A stretch of 64,000 bases of DNA. Source: Symbiodinium natans (Eukaryota > Sar > Dinophyceae > Suessiales > Symbiodiniaceae). The notes under the pieces are model-generated. The model was not told where the DNA came from. It saw only the letters and a program-made list of their open reading frames with translations, and ran no database searches. The translations under genes were made by a program, and so were the position numbers. The stretch spans positions 442,001 through 506,000 of the forward strand of contig CAJNDS010000735.1 in the NCBI GenBank assembly GCA_905221605.1, given 5' to 3'. Positions 29,727 through 39,251 of this stretch are shown here, piece after piece; position 1 is the stretch's first letter, and each line of letters begins with the position of its first letter.

Positions 29727-29890
29727 CAGATGCCGGGTGCAACCGAACTGCTAAATCTGCGAAGCTCGACTTTCGACTCCTGTCCCAGAGTGTCGAACTA
29801 GCATGTTGCCAGGCTTATGAAGAAACCGTAGGCGTTCATGTCGCTTGGGGGTTTAAGTATGGATGGTCAAGCGCTCTGGTCGATACTTGA
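29727..29890 (+). CDS. candidate terminal exon
   Basis: Acceptor CGTGTATGCAG| opens 54 codons (AKSAKLDFRLLSQSVELACC, then QAYEETVGVHVAWGFKYGWS) to a TGA 13 bp before a CCCTAAA array. Strongly protein-like; family not recognised. Confidence 0.48.
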
Positions 29891-29902
29891 CGTCCCAGGG
29901 CT

Positions 29903-30062
29903 CCCTAAACCCTAAACCCTAAACCCTAAACCCTAAACCCTAAACCCTAAACCCTAAACCCTAAACCCTAAACCCTAAACCCTAAACCCTAAACCCTAAA
30001 CCCTAAACCCTAAACCCTAAACCCTAAACCCTTAAACCCCCTAAACCCTAAACCCTAAACCA
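29903..30062. repeat. longest CCCTAAA array of the window (about 22 units)
   Basis: Almost perfect CCCTAAA from 29903 with a few one-base slips near 30030. Confidence 0.95.
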
Positions 30063-30259
30063 AGGAAACCACACCCGAGGGCTCGGGTCTAAACAAGGGT
30101 TTACAAGGAGGGACCCCACCCACTTACTGTACCAACTTAGTACCAACCATAGCTAAGGGACTTATAGCCTAAGTTAGGATCCTTATAACCCAATTTAGGG
30201 TCCTTATAGCTCTAATCAATTATATATATATATATATCTAGGGGGGGGCCTCCTTGCAG

Positions 30260-30320
30260 GCTTCAGCGTGTCACCCCGAAGCCAGCAAGTTCTTGGCACA
30301 TTGCACCTTTAAGGAGGCTT
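30260..30320 (+). CDS. candidate small exon
   Basis: TCCTTGCAG| opens 20 codons (ASACHPEASKFLAHCTFKEA) to GGCTT|GTACGTAA, a good donor, just before a TTTAGGG-type array (30340). Confidence 0.38.
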
Positions 30321-30475
30321 GTACGTAATTCTAGAGAGGGTTTAGGGTTTAGGGCTTAGGGCTTAGGGTTTAGGGTTAAGATACGAGCTTCCCTGGACAT
30401 TTGACATCCGAGGCTGCGACTATGTGCCCTGTTCCCTGATCCAGAGTCGACTCCTCAACTCTTCAAAACCACACG

Positions 30476-30590
30476 GCTAGGATGCCCAGTAGTGCCCTTA
30501 TTCCCTTTTTTGGGGGGTTAGGTTCCCTTATAAACCCCTTTAAGCAAAAAAGGGTACCCTTTTTAATCCTGGGTTGCTGAGCATCCTAGA
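30476..30590. mobile_element. Family A palindromic MITE-like element
   Basis: CTAGGATGCCCAGTAGTGCCC (ends GGATGCCCAG and GCATCCTAG) with AAAAAAGGGTACCC arms; a diverged subfamily. Confidence 0.7.
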
Positions 30591-30637
30591 CGGGGTGGAG
30601 CACCTCCACCCACAAGCCTTTCCAACTCTGCGTTTGC

Positions 30638-30714
30638 CCAAGGGTTTAGGGTTTAGGGTTTAGGGTTTAGGGTTTAGGGTGTAGGGTTTAGGGTTTAGGG
30701 TTTAGGGTTTAGGG
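30638..30714. repeat. interstitial telomere-type array, TTTAGGG
   Basis: About 11 units. Confidence 0.92.
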
Positions 30715-30923
30715 CCAAATACGTCTGCAAGCCTCCTGAGCCTACCTAGAGGAACTGTTATACCCTTAGAAGACATGAAATTCACCTTGATTGTTGGGTC
30801 CATTTCCCCTTTCGTTTTGAGTGCATCCTGTGTGTTGCAGAGGCACAGGGCATCAGCCATCAATCTGCCAAGCAACGCTGCTCGCCTGTGATACAGAAGC
30901 CTACTTTATTCATTAGCAATTAA

Positions 30924-31247
30924 TGCTACAACCCATACGAAAAGTGTAAGTGGTACCCAACCGCCCTGGCTAATCAAACAGGCCATTGCATCACAAAACT
31001 GGTTTGGGAAGTGCCTGGCGACGTTGTAGTTCATTGCAGGTGGCTTGTGTTTTGCCTGATTGTATCTAGAGCCCTAGGGGGGGGCTCGGAAGTTTTTTCG
31101 CATCCATGGCCTGGAGGACTGGGATTAGAGCAGCACTGGACACATGAGTTTCCCGAAAACCCTCGACCCTTGAACCCTCTGGTGGCTAAACTTAAGGGCC
31201 CGGGGAGTGGAGCAGGGACCCCCAAAATTCAGAGGCCTCATATATAG
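30924..31247 (+). CDS. candidate coding exon, longest clean frame (107 codons)
   Basis: Open from TGC at 30924 to a TAG: YEKCKWYPTALANQTGHCIT, then KLVWEVPGDVVVHCRWLVFC, then LGLEQHWTHEFPENPRPLN. The first part is Cys/Trp-rich, the end Pro/Gly-rich. There is no in-frame start near the left edge, so it is probably an internal or terminal exon with an acceptor near CATTAG| or AATTAATG. A G-rich stretch (31078-31085) lies within it. No family recognised. Confidence 0.48.
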   Translation, partial: CYNPYEKCKWYPTALANQTGHCITKLVWEVPGDVVVHCRWLVFCLIVSRALGGGSEVFSHPWPGGLGLEQHWTHEFPENPRPLNPLVAKLKGPGSGAGTPKIQRPHI

Positions 31248-31259
31248 CGAGTTGATCGT

Positions 31260-31371
31260 TTACTTGGAGGTCTATGGTAGTAGTTCGAAGTAGGGTTCGT
31301 CTAAGTATCCCAGATCAGGTCATATTTTACGGTTGCTACACTTATCACTATACGCCTGAACCTCCAAGCAC
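31260..31371. mobile_element. Family B palindromic MITE-like element
   Basis: TTACTTGGAGGTCTATGG at left and CGCCTGAACCTCCAAGC at right. Confidence 0.68.
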
Positions 31372-31444
31372 CCTGGATACCACTATAAAGCCAAAGACCT
31401 GAGTTGGCAGTTTCAGTTGTGATTCGGGGGCGGTGGCGCTGCAG

Positions 31445-31511
31445 GGCTGACGATCCCAGATTCCCCCACGAGTTCGTGTACTTTGGGATTAAGAGTTTGG
31501 GATTGCTGCGG
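31445..31511 (+). CDS. candidate exon
   Basis: GGCGCTGCAG| opens ADDPRFPHEFVYFGIKSLGL, then LR, to CTGCGG|GTTTGGTTTTGGG. Good acceptor, GT donor in telomere-like sequence. Unknown protein. Confidence 0.45.
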
Positions 31512-31649
31512 GTTTGGTTTTGGGTTTCGGGTCGTTTGGTGACCAGGGTTTAGGGTTTGGGCTTTGGCACCGGCGTCATCTTCTCACGTTCCCTAAACCC
31601 TAAACCCTAAACCCTATGTAAACCCTAACCCTAAACCCTAAACCCCAAG

Positions 31650-31726
31650 GAAAAGCCTTCCGTCCCTGGTCTCCGCCCTACAAGCCATTTCGGCCGCAGC
31701 CCTGACAGACCAGCTGGCGTCAGCGG
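31650..31726 (+). CDS. candidate exon, Ala/Leu-rich
   Basis: AG at the end of a CCCTAAA array (CCCCAAG|) opens 77 nt to GTCAGCGG|GTTGGGTTTAGGG. One frame reads SLPSLVSALQAISAAALTDQ. The frame in phase with 31445-31511 reads EKPSVPGLRPTSHFGRSPD. The choice depends on whether another exon lies between. Confidence 0.4.
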
Positions 31727-31850
31727 GTTGGGTTTAGGGTTTTGGGTTTAGGGCTTAGGGCTTAGGGTTTAGGGTTTAGGGTTCAGGCTTCAGGGTAAAG
31801 GGTTCAGGGTAAAAGGTTTACCTTAGTATGGGCCCTTAAACGGGATTAGA
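31727..31850. repeat. TTTAGGG-type array, decaying
   Basis: Starts at the exon donor and decays into AGGGTAAAGGTT units by 31815. Confidence 0.8.
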
Positions 31851-31975
31851 CCTGTAGAGGGTTTTGAATGTTCTCAAGAGCTCAGCCTTTAGGCGAAGCG
31901 GCCCTGCAAACATGTGGAGCATCCGCATGCTGACTTTGCGTATGTATATCATTTGCTGCGTACACAATGTACAGA

Positions 31976-32190
31976 GCGAGACACAGAGAGAGAGAGAGAG
32001 GGAGAGAAAGACACACCAATAATAATAATAATAATAAGAAGAAGAATAATAATAGTAACAACAATATCAAGAGTAATGATAGCAAAATCATAGCAATACA
32101 AGTAATAATAATAATAATAATATAATAATAATAATATCAACAATAGTAATAATAATCGTCATAATAATAATACTAATAAGAATAACAATA
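31976..32190. repeat. GA then AAT trinucleotide microsatellite
   Basis: GAGA tract 31980-32010 and AATAATAAT, ATA and GAA repeats to 32190. Leu/Ile/Tyr minus frames are repeat translations. Confidence 0.9.
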
Positions 32191-32272
32191 AAACGAGACA
32201 AGCGCAGCCAGCAAGGAAAGATCTGGCCCTGGCCGGGAACCTTCCTTTAGGGGGTGACATAAGTCTACTTGA

Positions 32273-32490
32273 AGGTTCATGGGTGGGGGTATATGTATGG
32301 TAACCCTAAACCCTAAACCCTAAACCCTAAAATCTAAACCCTAAACCCTAAACCCTAAACCCTAAACCCTAAACCCTAAACCCTAAACCCTAAACCCTAA
32401 ACCCTAAACCCTAAACCCAAACCCTAAACCGTAAGCCCTAAACCCTAAACCCATGATAGCCCTCCTTATAACTAAGTAGGTGCAGTGGGC
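32273..32490. mobile_element. Family B element with a long CCCTAAA array at its centre
   Basis: CTACTTGAAGGTTCATGGG at left. The right arm is abraded (CATGATAGCCCTCCTTATAAC). CCCTAAA fills 32302-32452, about 20 units. Confidence 0.55.
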
Positions 32491-32578
32491 ACCGAAATAC
32501 CGGGAGCCATCAGAAATTGCCAGGGTTTGGCATCCATGAGTTATCCCAGAACAGCCGACCCTAAGATGTACATAGGCC

Positions 32579-32775
32579 AGGGTTATAAGTATGGCAACTG
32601 TACCTACAGCCCTGGGATACTTGTATCCTGACTTATACTAGGACCGGGAGTAGGCCCTTTTTTCCATTTTTTAGGGTTGGGGTTCCCTTAGAATCCCCTG
32701 AAATCCAAAAAGGTACCCCTTTTTATTCCTAGGTTACACCCGGGTCTAGTCTAACTACCCCTGTACCTCCCAGCG
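32579..32775. mobile_element. Family B element interrupted by a family A2 element
   Basis: Family B left part (GGTTATAAGTATGGCAACTG...CTGACTTATA) stops at 32636 and resumes at 32757 (CTAACTACCCCTGTACCTCC). The insert is at 32637-32756. Confidence 0.65.
32637..32756. mobile_element. Family A2 element nested in family B
   Basis: CTAGGACCGGGAGTAGGCCC to GGTTACACCCGGGTCTAG, with CTA/TCTA at the junctions as a possible target duplication. Confidence 0.72.
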
Positions 32776-32943
32776 TGCCCATAAAGCCTTAGGGTTCAGG
32801 TGTGGGTACTCCGGGCTGTCCTGGGCACTGGGGTTCAGAAGGTGGTTTAGGATTTAGGGTTTAGGGCTTCTTCTGACCTGAAGGCACTGACTCACAGGCA
32901 ACTCCACGCAGCTCTCAACCCGTTGCATCTTCTGATCTATCTG

Positions 32944-33059
32944 GAGGTTCATGGGATGTTACAAGTACGGTACGGTTATAAGTGCCCTAAATAAGGCTTT
33001 GAGTACAGGTACCATACTTATAACCCTACTTATAACTACCCATGACCCTTCAAATACTT
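32944..33059. mobile_element. Family B palindromic MITE-like element
   Basis: TCTGGAGGTTCATGGGATG at left, TACCCATGACCCTTCAAATA at right. Confidence 0.7.
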
Positions 33060-33412
33060 CGTGACTTGTCAACCTAAGATGGTGCAAAGCCCGAGGCCCG
33101 TGGAGCATTTGCGCGGTTTCTAGCTGAGGCAGGGGGCACATGTCCTGCCTTGATTGCGATTTCGTGATTCATGCATATGCAGTTGCAGCTTTGGCCAGGC
33201 TTGAATTGTTTTTCTCTACTTTAATCCCTAGGTTGTGAGATCGCTTCGGAAGCTGCTGTTCCGAAGTTCCAATGCTGTAGAGACGTCGTGTCTCAAGTGC
33301 AGCGCCGCATCAGTCTTTCTGTTCAATCTTTAGAAGATTAATTTGAAGCCCACTTGCGGAGCTCTGACAGAAGAGGCGAAACTGACGGGACATACATGAA
33401 ACCAGAACCTAG
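33060..33412. other. unique sequence, no gene recognised
   Basis: Free of arrays. Contains CTACTTTAATCCCTAG|GTTG-like splice sequences and frames on both strands; none preferred. Confidence 0.3.
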
Positions 33413-33413
33413 A

Positions 33414-33481
<68 letters not shown>

Positions 33482-33506
33482 GCTCCTGCTCCTGCTCCTG
33501 CTCCTG

Positions 33507-33538
<32 letters not shown>

Positions 33539-34002
33539 CCTGCTCCTCCTGCTCCTCCTGCCTCTCCTGCTCCTCCTGCTCCTCTTGCTCCTCCTGCTCC
33601 TCCTGCTCCTCCTGCTCCTCTTGCTCCTCCTGCTGCTCCTGCTGCTCCTGCTGCTCCTGCTGCTCCTGCTGCTCCTGCTGCTCCTGCTGCCCCTGCTGCT
33701 CCTGCTGCTCCTGCTGCTCCTGCTGCTCCTGCTGCTCCTCCTGCTGCTGCTGCTGCTGCTCCTGTTGCTAGTTGGTGCAAAATGCTACTGCTGGCTACTA
33801 TATGAATTATGACTGCGACTACGGCCCAGTTTGTATGCAAAATCATGGTATCCTTTTGGGGGTCTCTATTACAAAGCCACCTCTCAGGCTGTCGCCTGCT
33901 CATGGCTGTGAGGGGGCGAGCTGTTGTTTCTTGGGCTTTCGGGTTTCCGCCCGCATGCAGATTGAGACCATCGGACAAAAATGCACCCAAAAGAGTGCCC
34001 AC
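33409..34002 (-). CDS. long frame over a CTCCTG/CTG tract: Ala-Gly low-complexity protein or repeat artefact
   Basis: The minus frame is 197 codons: about 75 ordinary residues (for example SRRQPERWLCNRDPQKDT, WAVVAVIIHIVASSS), then over 110 Ala/Gly. The + strand reads poly-Leu over the same tract, so openness there proves nothing. A + frame at 33809-34012 (FVCKIMVSFWGSLLQSHL) competes upstream. Probably not a translated repeat. Confidence 0.22.
33415..33770. repeat. CTCCTG hexamer / CTG trimer microsatellite, about 355 bp
   Basis: Pure CTCCTG at first, then CTCCTGCTC variants, then CTGCTCCTG and CTGCTG. No TTTAGGG in it. Confidence 0.95.
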
Positions 34003-34103
34003 AAGCGGCTGAAAACCAGCTGCATCTCAGCATGCCTCTGATGAGCCGATAGTTGGCGGGCTCCACGCAAGCTTTTATAAGTCGATCTAGGACAGGCGTG
34101 CAT
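33771..34103. other. unique sequence with competing frames
   Basis: Open on both strands. The + frame at 33809-34012 includes GRAVVSWAFGFPPACRLRPS. Strand undecided. Confidence 0.3.
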
Positions 34104-34180
34104 TTAGGGTTTAGGGTTTAGGGTTTAGGGCTTAGGGTTTAGGGTTTAGGGTTTAGGGTTTAGGGTTTAGGGTTTAGGGT
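34104..34180. repeat. interstitial telomere-type array, TTTAGGG
   Basis: About 11 units. Confidence 0.92.
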
Positions 34181-35029
34181 TACTATGATTCACCTTTTTG
34201 TTCTTGAATGGCTTAGTTATAGGGTTCAGGGTTTATACGCTCGAGGGTGAGTTCAGCAGGCTTTCGTAACAGGCATGTTTTGCACCTTGTCGGCCCGTGC
34301 AGGGTGGGGGGGGTGGGGGGGGTGGGGGAGGGCGCGGGTATTTGGGGGCACAGTATTTGGGTGAATCCAGGAGCCTACATATAGACCACAAAATGTCCTG
34401 CAGCGCAAATTCCTTCTGTCTAGTGGCACCTTGGGTCAAAAGGAAGCATAGAGGGAACCTTCTAGAGTCCCATAGGGCAGGTTCGGGTTGGGGTTTAGGG
34501 TCAAGAGTCCAGCGTCTAGGGTTCAGGGCCTGGGTGCAGGGTTAGGGCAGGGATCCTAATTCTGTTCCTTGCAGCATGGTTTTGGGTCTAGTAAGGTTGT
34601 ACATGGCGACTGCCCATGCAGGAACAGCCTCACAGGGGGAACCTTCTGGACTGATTTGCTTGTGGTTTCGTTAGTGTTTCAGGGTTGAGCATGTAGGTCT
34701 AAGGCTCATCGCTGCGGCGTGCGTCCGTGCGTCCGTGTGACATTAGCGCAGGGCCAAGAATGACTAATCTCGAGCCCATTCCGTTCAATACTACAGACTG
34801 TAGCAGTCCTCCCTAAACCCTAAACCCCCTCAAGCCCTTAACGCGCCTAACCCCTAAAGCCCCTAAAGCCAACGAAACCCCTAACACCCCTAAACCCAAA
34901 CGCCCCTGAAGCCCCTGACCCCCGAAACCCTAAACCCCCTAAAGCCGCAAACCCCCTAAACCCTAAAGCGCCTAACGCCCGAAAACTCCCAAAGCCTGCG
35001 TGAGCCCTGTGAATCCCACTTTTACCTTA
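34181..35029. other. repeats and unique sequence
   Basis: G-rich tract 34302-34330, decayed TTTAGGG at 34490-34530, unique 34550-34800, then irregular CCCTAAA/CCCCTAA units 34814-35000. No clear exon. Confidence 0.45.
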
Positions 35030-35160
35030 ATCTAGGACCGGGAGGAGGGCCCTTTTTTCCTTTTTGTTATCTTTGTTTTTTTGCGGTTGGGGTTCCCTTA
35101 TAACCCCCTTAAAACCAAAAAGGGTACCCTTCTAATCCTAGGTTACTCCCGGGTCTAGCC
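35030..35160. mobile_element. Family A2 palindromic MITE-like element
   Basis: CTAGGACCGGGAGGAGGGCC at left and GGTTACTCCCGGGTCTAG at right. Confidence 0.75.
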
Positions 35161-35544
35161 CTAAACCCTAAACCCTAAACCCCCCTCCCTTCTGGGTCTA
35201 GTAATTATGGCCCTGCCATGTTACTCTCGGCGCTGTACATACCAGCATCTCAGCCCCAGGACACCCAGGGGTCCAAACCCAAAGGTCTAGGGGGTTAGGG
35301 TTTAGGGTTTGGGGTTTAGGGTTAAGGGTTAGGGGGTTAAGTGTTTAGGGTTTAGGGTTTCGCGTTTAGGTCTGTGCTTTTGATGTCCTTGAACCCCTTG
35401 GGTAGGGTGTGCGAAGATCGGCGTTTCATCCATGTAGACGGGGATCCCGTGAATAAAACCGGAATTACGAACAGGACTTACCCAGGACAGGGTGGGGGGG
35501 GGGGGGGGCAGAGAAGTGATTTTCTGAGAGACGGCTTGGACGTT

Positions 35545-35655
35545 CATGGGTAGTTATAAGTAGAGTTATGAGTGCCCTAAAAACAGAAAACCCTAAACCC
35601 TAAACCCCAAACCGATACTTCTACTTGTACTTACTCATGAACCTCCAAGTGGGTG
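35545..35655. mobile_element. Family B element with CCCTAAA at its centre
   Basis: GTTCATGGGTAGTTATAAGT at left and TTACTCATGAACCTCCAAGT at right. The outermost left end is missing. CCCTAAA/CCCCAAA units sit at 35588-35613, the midpoint. Confidence 0.7.
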
Positions 35656-35744
35656 TGCGAGCGCGTTACTCGTAGGATGGGATCCCTGTGATCCTCACCA
35701 GAGTGCTCCAAAGTGTCTCTGAGCAAAAAACCCAACACTTCGGG

Positions 35745-36030
35745 TTTAGGTTTCAGGGTTTAGGGCTTGGGGTTTGGGTGTTAGGGTTTAGGGTTTAGGG
35801 TTTAGGGTTTAGGGTTTAGGGTTCAGGGTTTAGGGTTTAGGGTTTAGGGTTTAGGGTTTAGGGTTTAGGGTTCCCCCAGTCCTTCTGCATTCTGCTTTGT
35901 GCAAGAATGCCTTGGCTTGAAGAAAGCGACCGGTCTTGAGAGTAGCCTTGAATCCCCTGGTTTAGGGTTTAGGGTTTAGGGTTTAGGGTTTAGGGTTTAG
36001 GGTTTACGGTTTAGGGTTTAGGGTAAGGGG
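35745..36030. repeat. two TTTAGGG arrays
   Basis: 35760-35873 and 35960-36030, separated by 86 bp of unique sequence. Confidence 0.9.
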
Positions 36031-36040
36031 TTTAAGGTAA

Positions 36041-36152
36041 AGGTTCATGGGTAGCTAGAACTAAGGCTATAAGTATGGTAACTGTACGCATAACCTATAT
36101 TTAGGGCCCTTTCAACCCTACTTATACTTGCCCATGAAACCTCCAAGTACCT
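36041..36152. mobile_element. Family B palindromic MITE-like element
   Basis: AGGTTCATGGGTAGCTAGAA at left and GCCCATGAAACCTCCAAGTA at right. Confidence 0.7.
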
Positions 36153-36275
36153 TAGGCCCTCAGCCCACAAGTACCTTAGGCCCTCAACCCTAAACCCTAA
36201 ACCCCTAACCCCTCTAACCCTAAGGGTCCCTACCCAGGGGAATACTTGGACAGGGACTTTGGGGCCCAAGTATAT

Positions 36276-36380
36276 GGGGGCTTACGATAATAGGGGACCC
36301 CCAAGAAAAAACCCAAATAGTAGGATCCTCTGATGATACGGACCAGAATAGGGTACGTACCCCCAACATCGTGAACCCCA
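36276..36380. mobile_element. Family F element
   Basis: GGGGGCTTACGATAATAGGG at left, CATCGTGAACCCC at right, core AATAGTAGGATCC. Confidence 0.6.
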
Positions 36381-36445
36381 TGCAATAGTCCTAAACCCTA
36401 AACCCTAAACCCCAAACCCTAAACCCTAAACCTTAAACCCTAAAC

Positions 36446-36577
36446 TGGTCTTCAGACGGAACGCTTCAGAGGCTTTCAAGGGCCAACCGAGCATACCTTG
36501 TTGACACGGCCCTTCATCGTGGCGACACGATGTCTTCGAATGCTTTAGACACGCATGCTTCGCCTAAGCCTGAATAA
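36446..36577 (+). CDS. candidate terminal exon
   Basis: Open for 43 codons after a CCCTAAA array: WSSDGTLQRLSRANRAYLVD, then TALHRGDTMSSNALDTHASP, to a TAA. An acceptor ACGCTTCAG| lies inside the frame. Protein-like; unknown. Confidence 0.42.
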   Translation, partial: WSSDGTLQRLSRANRAYLVDTALHRGDTMSSNALDTHASPKPE

Positions 36578-36699
36578 CTGAGGTTAGGGCTTAAAGTGGT
36601 TAGGGTTAAGGGGCTTGAATAACTAAGGTAAGGGTGTAAACCCGTTAGGGTTTAGGGGCTTAGAGTTTGGGAGGGTGCCGGGGTTTTGGTTTTGGGGGC

Positions 36700-36817
36700 C
36701 ATCTTAGAACCCAGTGTGTTCCCTTCTTTTGGGCTTCGGTTCCCATATAAGTATAAACCTTTCTGAACCCAAACAAGGGTACCCTTTCGATTCGCCGGAT
36801 ACTCCCAGACGTCGTGT
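36700..36817. mobile_element. Family A palindromic element, diverged
   Basis: ACCCAGTGTGTTCCC at left and AAACAAGGGTACCCTTTCG at right, ending ACTCCCAGACG. Confidence 0.5.
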
Positions 36818-36991
36818 TGGGCTCAGGGTATTCGGTTCCATTTTTAGAGGGTTCAGCAGGAGATGAAGAAACTGAGGGAGGGTCTATATAAGGGTTTAGG
36901 GTTTAGGGTTAAGGGTTTAGGGACAGGAGTTATATATATGGGGGAAGCACATTAAGGGCTCCTTATAGGGGTCCCTCCTGAAACCCCTTCA

Positions 36992-37090
36992 GGAGATGTA
37001 CGTCCTGATACGAACAGTCCTTAATCGGGATTAGAATAGTGGGTACTAGAGTCCCGATTAAGAAGCTGTTCGTATAAGGGGAACATCCCA
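36992..37090. mobile_element. Family G palindromic MITE-like element
   Basis: GAGATGTACGTCCTGATACG at left, TTCGTATAAGGGGAACATCC at right, with AATCGGGATTAGAATAG arms. Confidence 0.68.
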
Positions 37091-37099
37091 ACCCCAAAC

Positions 37100-37205
37100 A
37101 CGAATAGCCCTAAGCCCTAATAGCCCTAAACCCTAAACCCTAAACCCTAAACCCTAAACCCTAATAGCCCTAAACCCTAAACCCTAAGCCCTAAGCCCTA
37201 TACCC
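37100..37205. repeat. CCCTAAA and CCCTAATAG mixed array
   Basis: CCCTAAA units with several CCCTAATAG 9-mers. Confidence 0.85.
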
Positions 37206-37217
37206 CCTTTAAAGGAG

Positions 37218-37304
37218 ATGTTCGTCCTGATTGAGAAAGCCGACGTTGGGGCGCTGCTTCGGGCGATCCCGCGCCAGCGCCTACCCTCCGCCGAGGCCCC
37301 GAAC
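37218..37304 (+). CDS. candidate exon with a possible start codon
   Basis: ATG at 37218, open to MFVLIEKADVGALLRAIPRQ, then RLPSAEAPN, where a poly-C tract begins. CCCTAAA lies on the left. The start region (GAGATGTTCGTCCTGAT) resembles a family G end, so the boundary may come from an element. Confidence 0.4.
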
Positions 37305-37344
37305 CCCCCCCCCCCCCCCCCCCCAAACCCAAACACGAACTGCA

Positions 37345-37480
37345 TGGTTTGGGGTTTAGGGTTTAGGGTTTGGGGTTTAGGGTTTAGGGTTTGGGGTTTA
37401 GGGTTTAGGGTTTAGGGTTTAGGGTTTAGGGTTTAGGGTTTAGGGTTTAGGGGCCCTAAACCCTATACGCCCTATACCCT
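37345..37480. repeat. TTTAGGG array joined head-on to a CCCTAAA remnant
   Basis: TTTAGGG/TTTGGGG units run to 37451 and pass directly into GGCCCTAAACCCTATACGCC: the arrangement expected of fused telomere ends. Confidence 0.85.
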
Positions 37481-37495
37481 AATCTTCGGGACGAG

Positions 37496-37577
37496 GTCTT
37501 AGACGGTCTTGGACAGAGGGCTCAGGCTTGGGGGTATATACTGGAGTTGCTCTTCAGAGCGTTCTATTTCAAGCATG
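37496..37577 (+). CDS. candidate exon
   Basis: CGGGACGAG| opens VLDGLGQRAQAWGYILELLF, then RAFYFKH, to AGCATG|GTTAGGGTTTAGGG. The donor is the first GT of the array. A hydrophobic/aromatic helix is likely. The frame is also open to 37481. Confidence 0.48.
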
Positions 37578-37881
37578 GTTAGGGTTTAGGGTGCAGGATT
37601 CAAGGGTTCAGGGTTTAGGTTTAGGGTTTAGAGTTTAGGGGTTTAGGATGTGGTTCTCTCCGAAATAGGTCAGCGACTTCGCTGTTGCGTAGCCGGGAAG
37701 CCAGAATCTCTTGTGACAGCTTTTGGCAGCGTGTTGGGTTTTCATTCTTGGGCTGGGGTTTTCTGGATTAGACCTGTAAACCCTATAAGTCCTACAAAGG
37801 CCACACCCTAACCCTAAACCCCAAACCATCCCAAACCCGAAACCCTAAACCCTAAACCCTGAAACCCTCCCCGCCACGCAG

Positions 37882-37957
37882 GATTCTGATCCCATCTTCG
37901 ACCGCCAGTTCTCCCCTACAGGTGTCCTCCCAGCGCGCCTTGGGAAGCTTCTGTGGG
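37882..37957 (+). CDS. candidate exon
   Basis: GCCACGCAG| opens DSDPIFDRQFSPTGVLPARL, then GKLLW, to CTGTGGG|GTTTAGGG. CCCTAAA on the left, TTTAGGG on the right. Confidence 0.5.
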
Positions 37958-38143
37958 GTTTAGGGTTTGGGAAGTAAGGTTTAGGGTTTAGGGCTTAGGG
38001 CCAAGGGTTTAGGGTTTAGGGTACTACCCTAGGCCGTTTGGCTGTACTGGTCAGGTCTTGCTGGGCTCGTGTGATTACAAGTAGGCCTGAGTGGCGCATT
38101 TAGCTGAAGCTCTTGCCTTCGTGGCAATGTAGCCTCACGGCAG

Positions 38144-38270
38144 CCGATATCTGTCGCATTTCCTTCGGTCAGGACTTCTGCAAAGACCCGAAACAAGACT
38201 ACGTATCGTACTGAATCAAGTTGTTCTACGGATGGTGTGTCAGCATGAGCGAGCGGATGTCAATGTTTGA
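38144..38270 (+). CDS. candidate terminal exon
   Basis: CTCACGGCAG| opens 41 codons (RYLSHFLRSGLLQRPETRLR, then IVLNQVVLRMVCQHERADVN) to a TGA. Good helical composition; unknown. Confidence 0.42.
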
Positions 38271-38297
38271 CAAAGCCCAGCACACAGTGCCTGCCAT

Positions 38298-38405
38298 AGG
38301 GTCGGACGAATTACTCATCGTATTCCCTCATAGTCCTTTTATAGTTATACTATAATAGCCCCCGAGACCATGTTCTAATTCTGAAGGCCATAATATAGGG
38401 CTCTC
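38298..38405. mobile_element. Family H element
   Basis: GGGTCGGACGAATTACTC, TATTCCCTCATAGTCC, ATAATATAGGGCTC; the same order as the 10463 and 40386 copies. Confidence 0.55.
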
Positions 38406-38469
38406 GGCCCAACAGCCTACTGTGACCTGCTCGCCTCAACTTCTAGTACCTGAAGCCAAATGCCGCTCC

Positions 38470-38800
38470 CCAAACCCCAAACCCAAAGTAAAGCCGAAGC
38501 CCTAGCCCCAAGCCTTAAACCTAACTCCCTCAACCCGAAACCCTGAACCCTCAACCCTGAACCCAAAAACCGCAACCCCAAACCCCAGAGCCCCCTGACG
38601 TGCACAGTTACTCGTGCGCGTATCACTCCGTGCCTCCGTGGCTCGAGGCTCCCCATGGCCGTGGCATCCCCAAACCTGAACAGACATGCGTTTAGGGTTT
38701 AGGGTTTAGGTTTTCAGATTTCAGAGTTTACGAGTTTTAAGGCTTAGGGTTTCGGGGTTTTGGGGTTTAGGGTTTGGGGTTTGGGGTGCAGGCCTCAGGG
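38470..38800. repeat. degenerate CCCTAAA block, island, TTTAGGG block
   Basis: CCCCAAA/CCCTGAA 38470-38590 and TTTAGGG 38690-38790. The island at 38590-38690 has no clear frame. Confidence 0.65.
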
Positions 38801-39029
38801 TTTCCTAGTCTCTCAAAGCTTCGGCCATTTCACCTCCGATCTTTCCCTCGAACCTAAACCTTCAACAGCCCTCAACAATCACTTTGATCCTCAGGCAAAT
38901 CCTTAAGCCCCTGTTCCCGAAACCCCACAAAAAAGCCCTAAACCCTAAAGCCCTTATCGCTAAACCCTGAACCCCCCCGTATCCCTAAACCCTAAACCCT
39001 AAAGCCTAAACCCTAAACCCGAAAGCCCC

Positions 39030-39083
39030 TCAAACCCCATGGCCCTGGTTCGCCTATCAGGCCGGAGGGATCGGCCTGAACAG
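39030..39083 (+). CDS. candidate small exon
   Basis: Open SNPMALVRLSGRRDRPEQ ending GAACAG|GTAGTTTAGGG, a strong donor that runs into the array. CCCTAAA units precede it. Confidence 0.36.
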
Positions 39084-39140
39084 GTAGTTTAGGGTTTAGG
39101 GTTTAGGGTTTAGGGTTTAGGGTTTAGGGTTTAGGGTTTA
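39084..39140. repeat. interstitial telomere-type array, TTTAGGG
   Basis: About eight units. Confidence 0.92.
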
Positions 39141-39251
39141 CGCGGGGGTGGGTGTGCTTAGAGGTGTACAGGAACGTAGGGGTTAGGGCCCGCAGGGCTT
39201 CGGCGATTAGGTATTCAGGACGTTGGGCAGCTTGGTTTTTTTTCTTCGGAG

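Noticed and set aside
29903-30062. Longest CCCTAAA array as a true chromosome end
   Set aside because: Unique sequence continues on both sides and similar arrays occur throughout.
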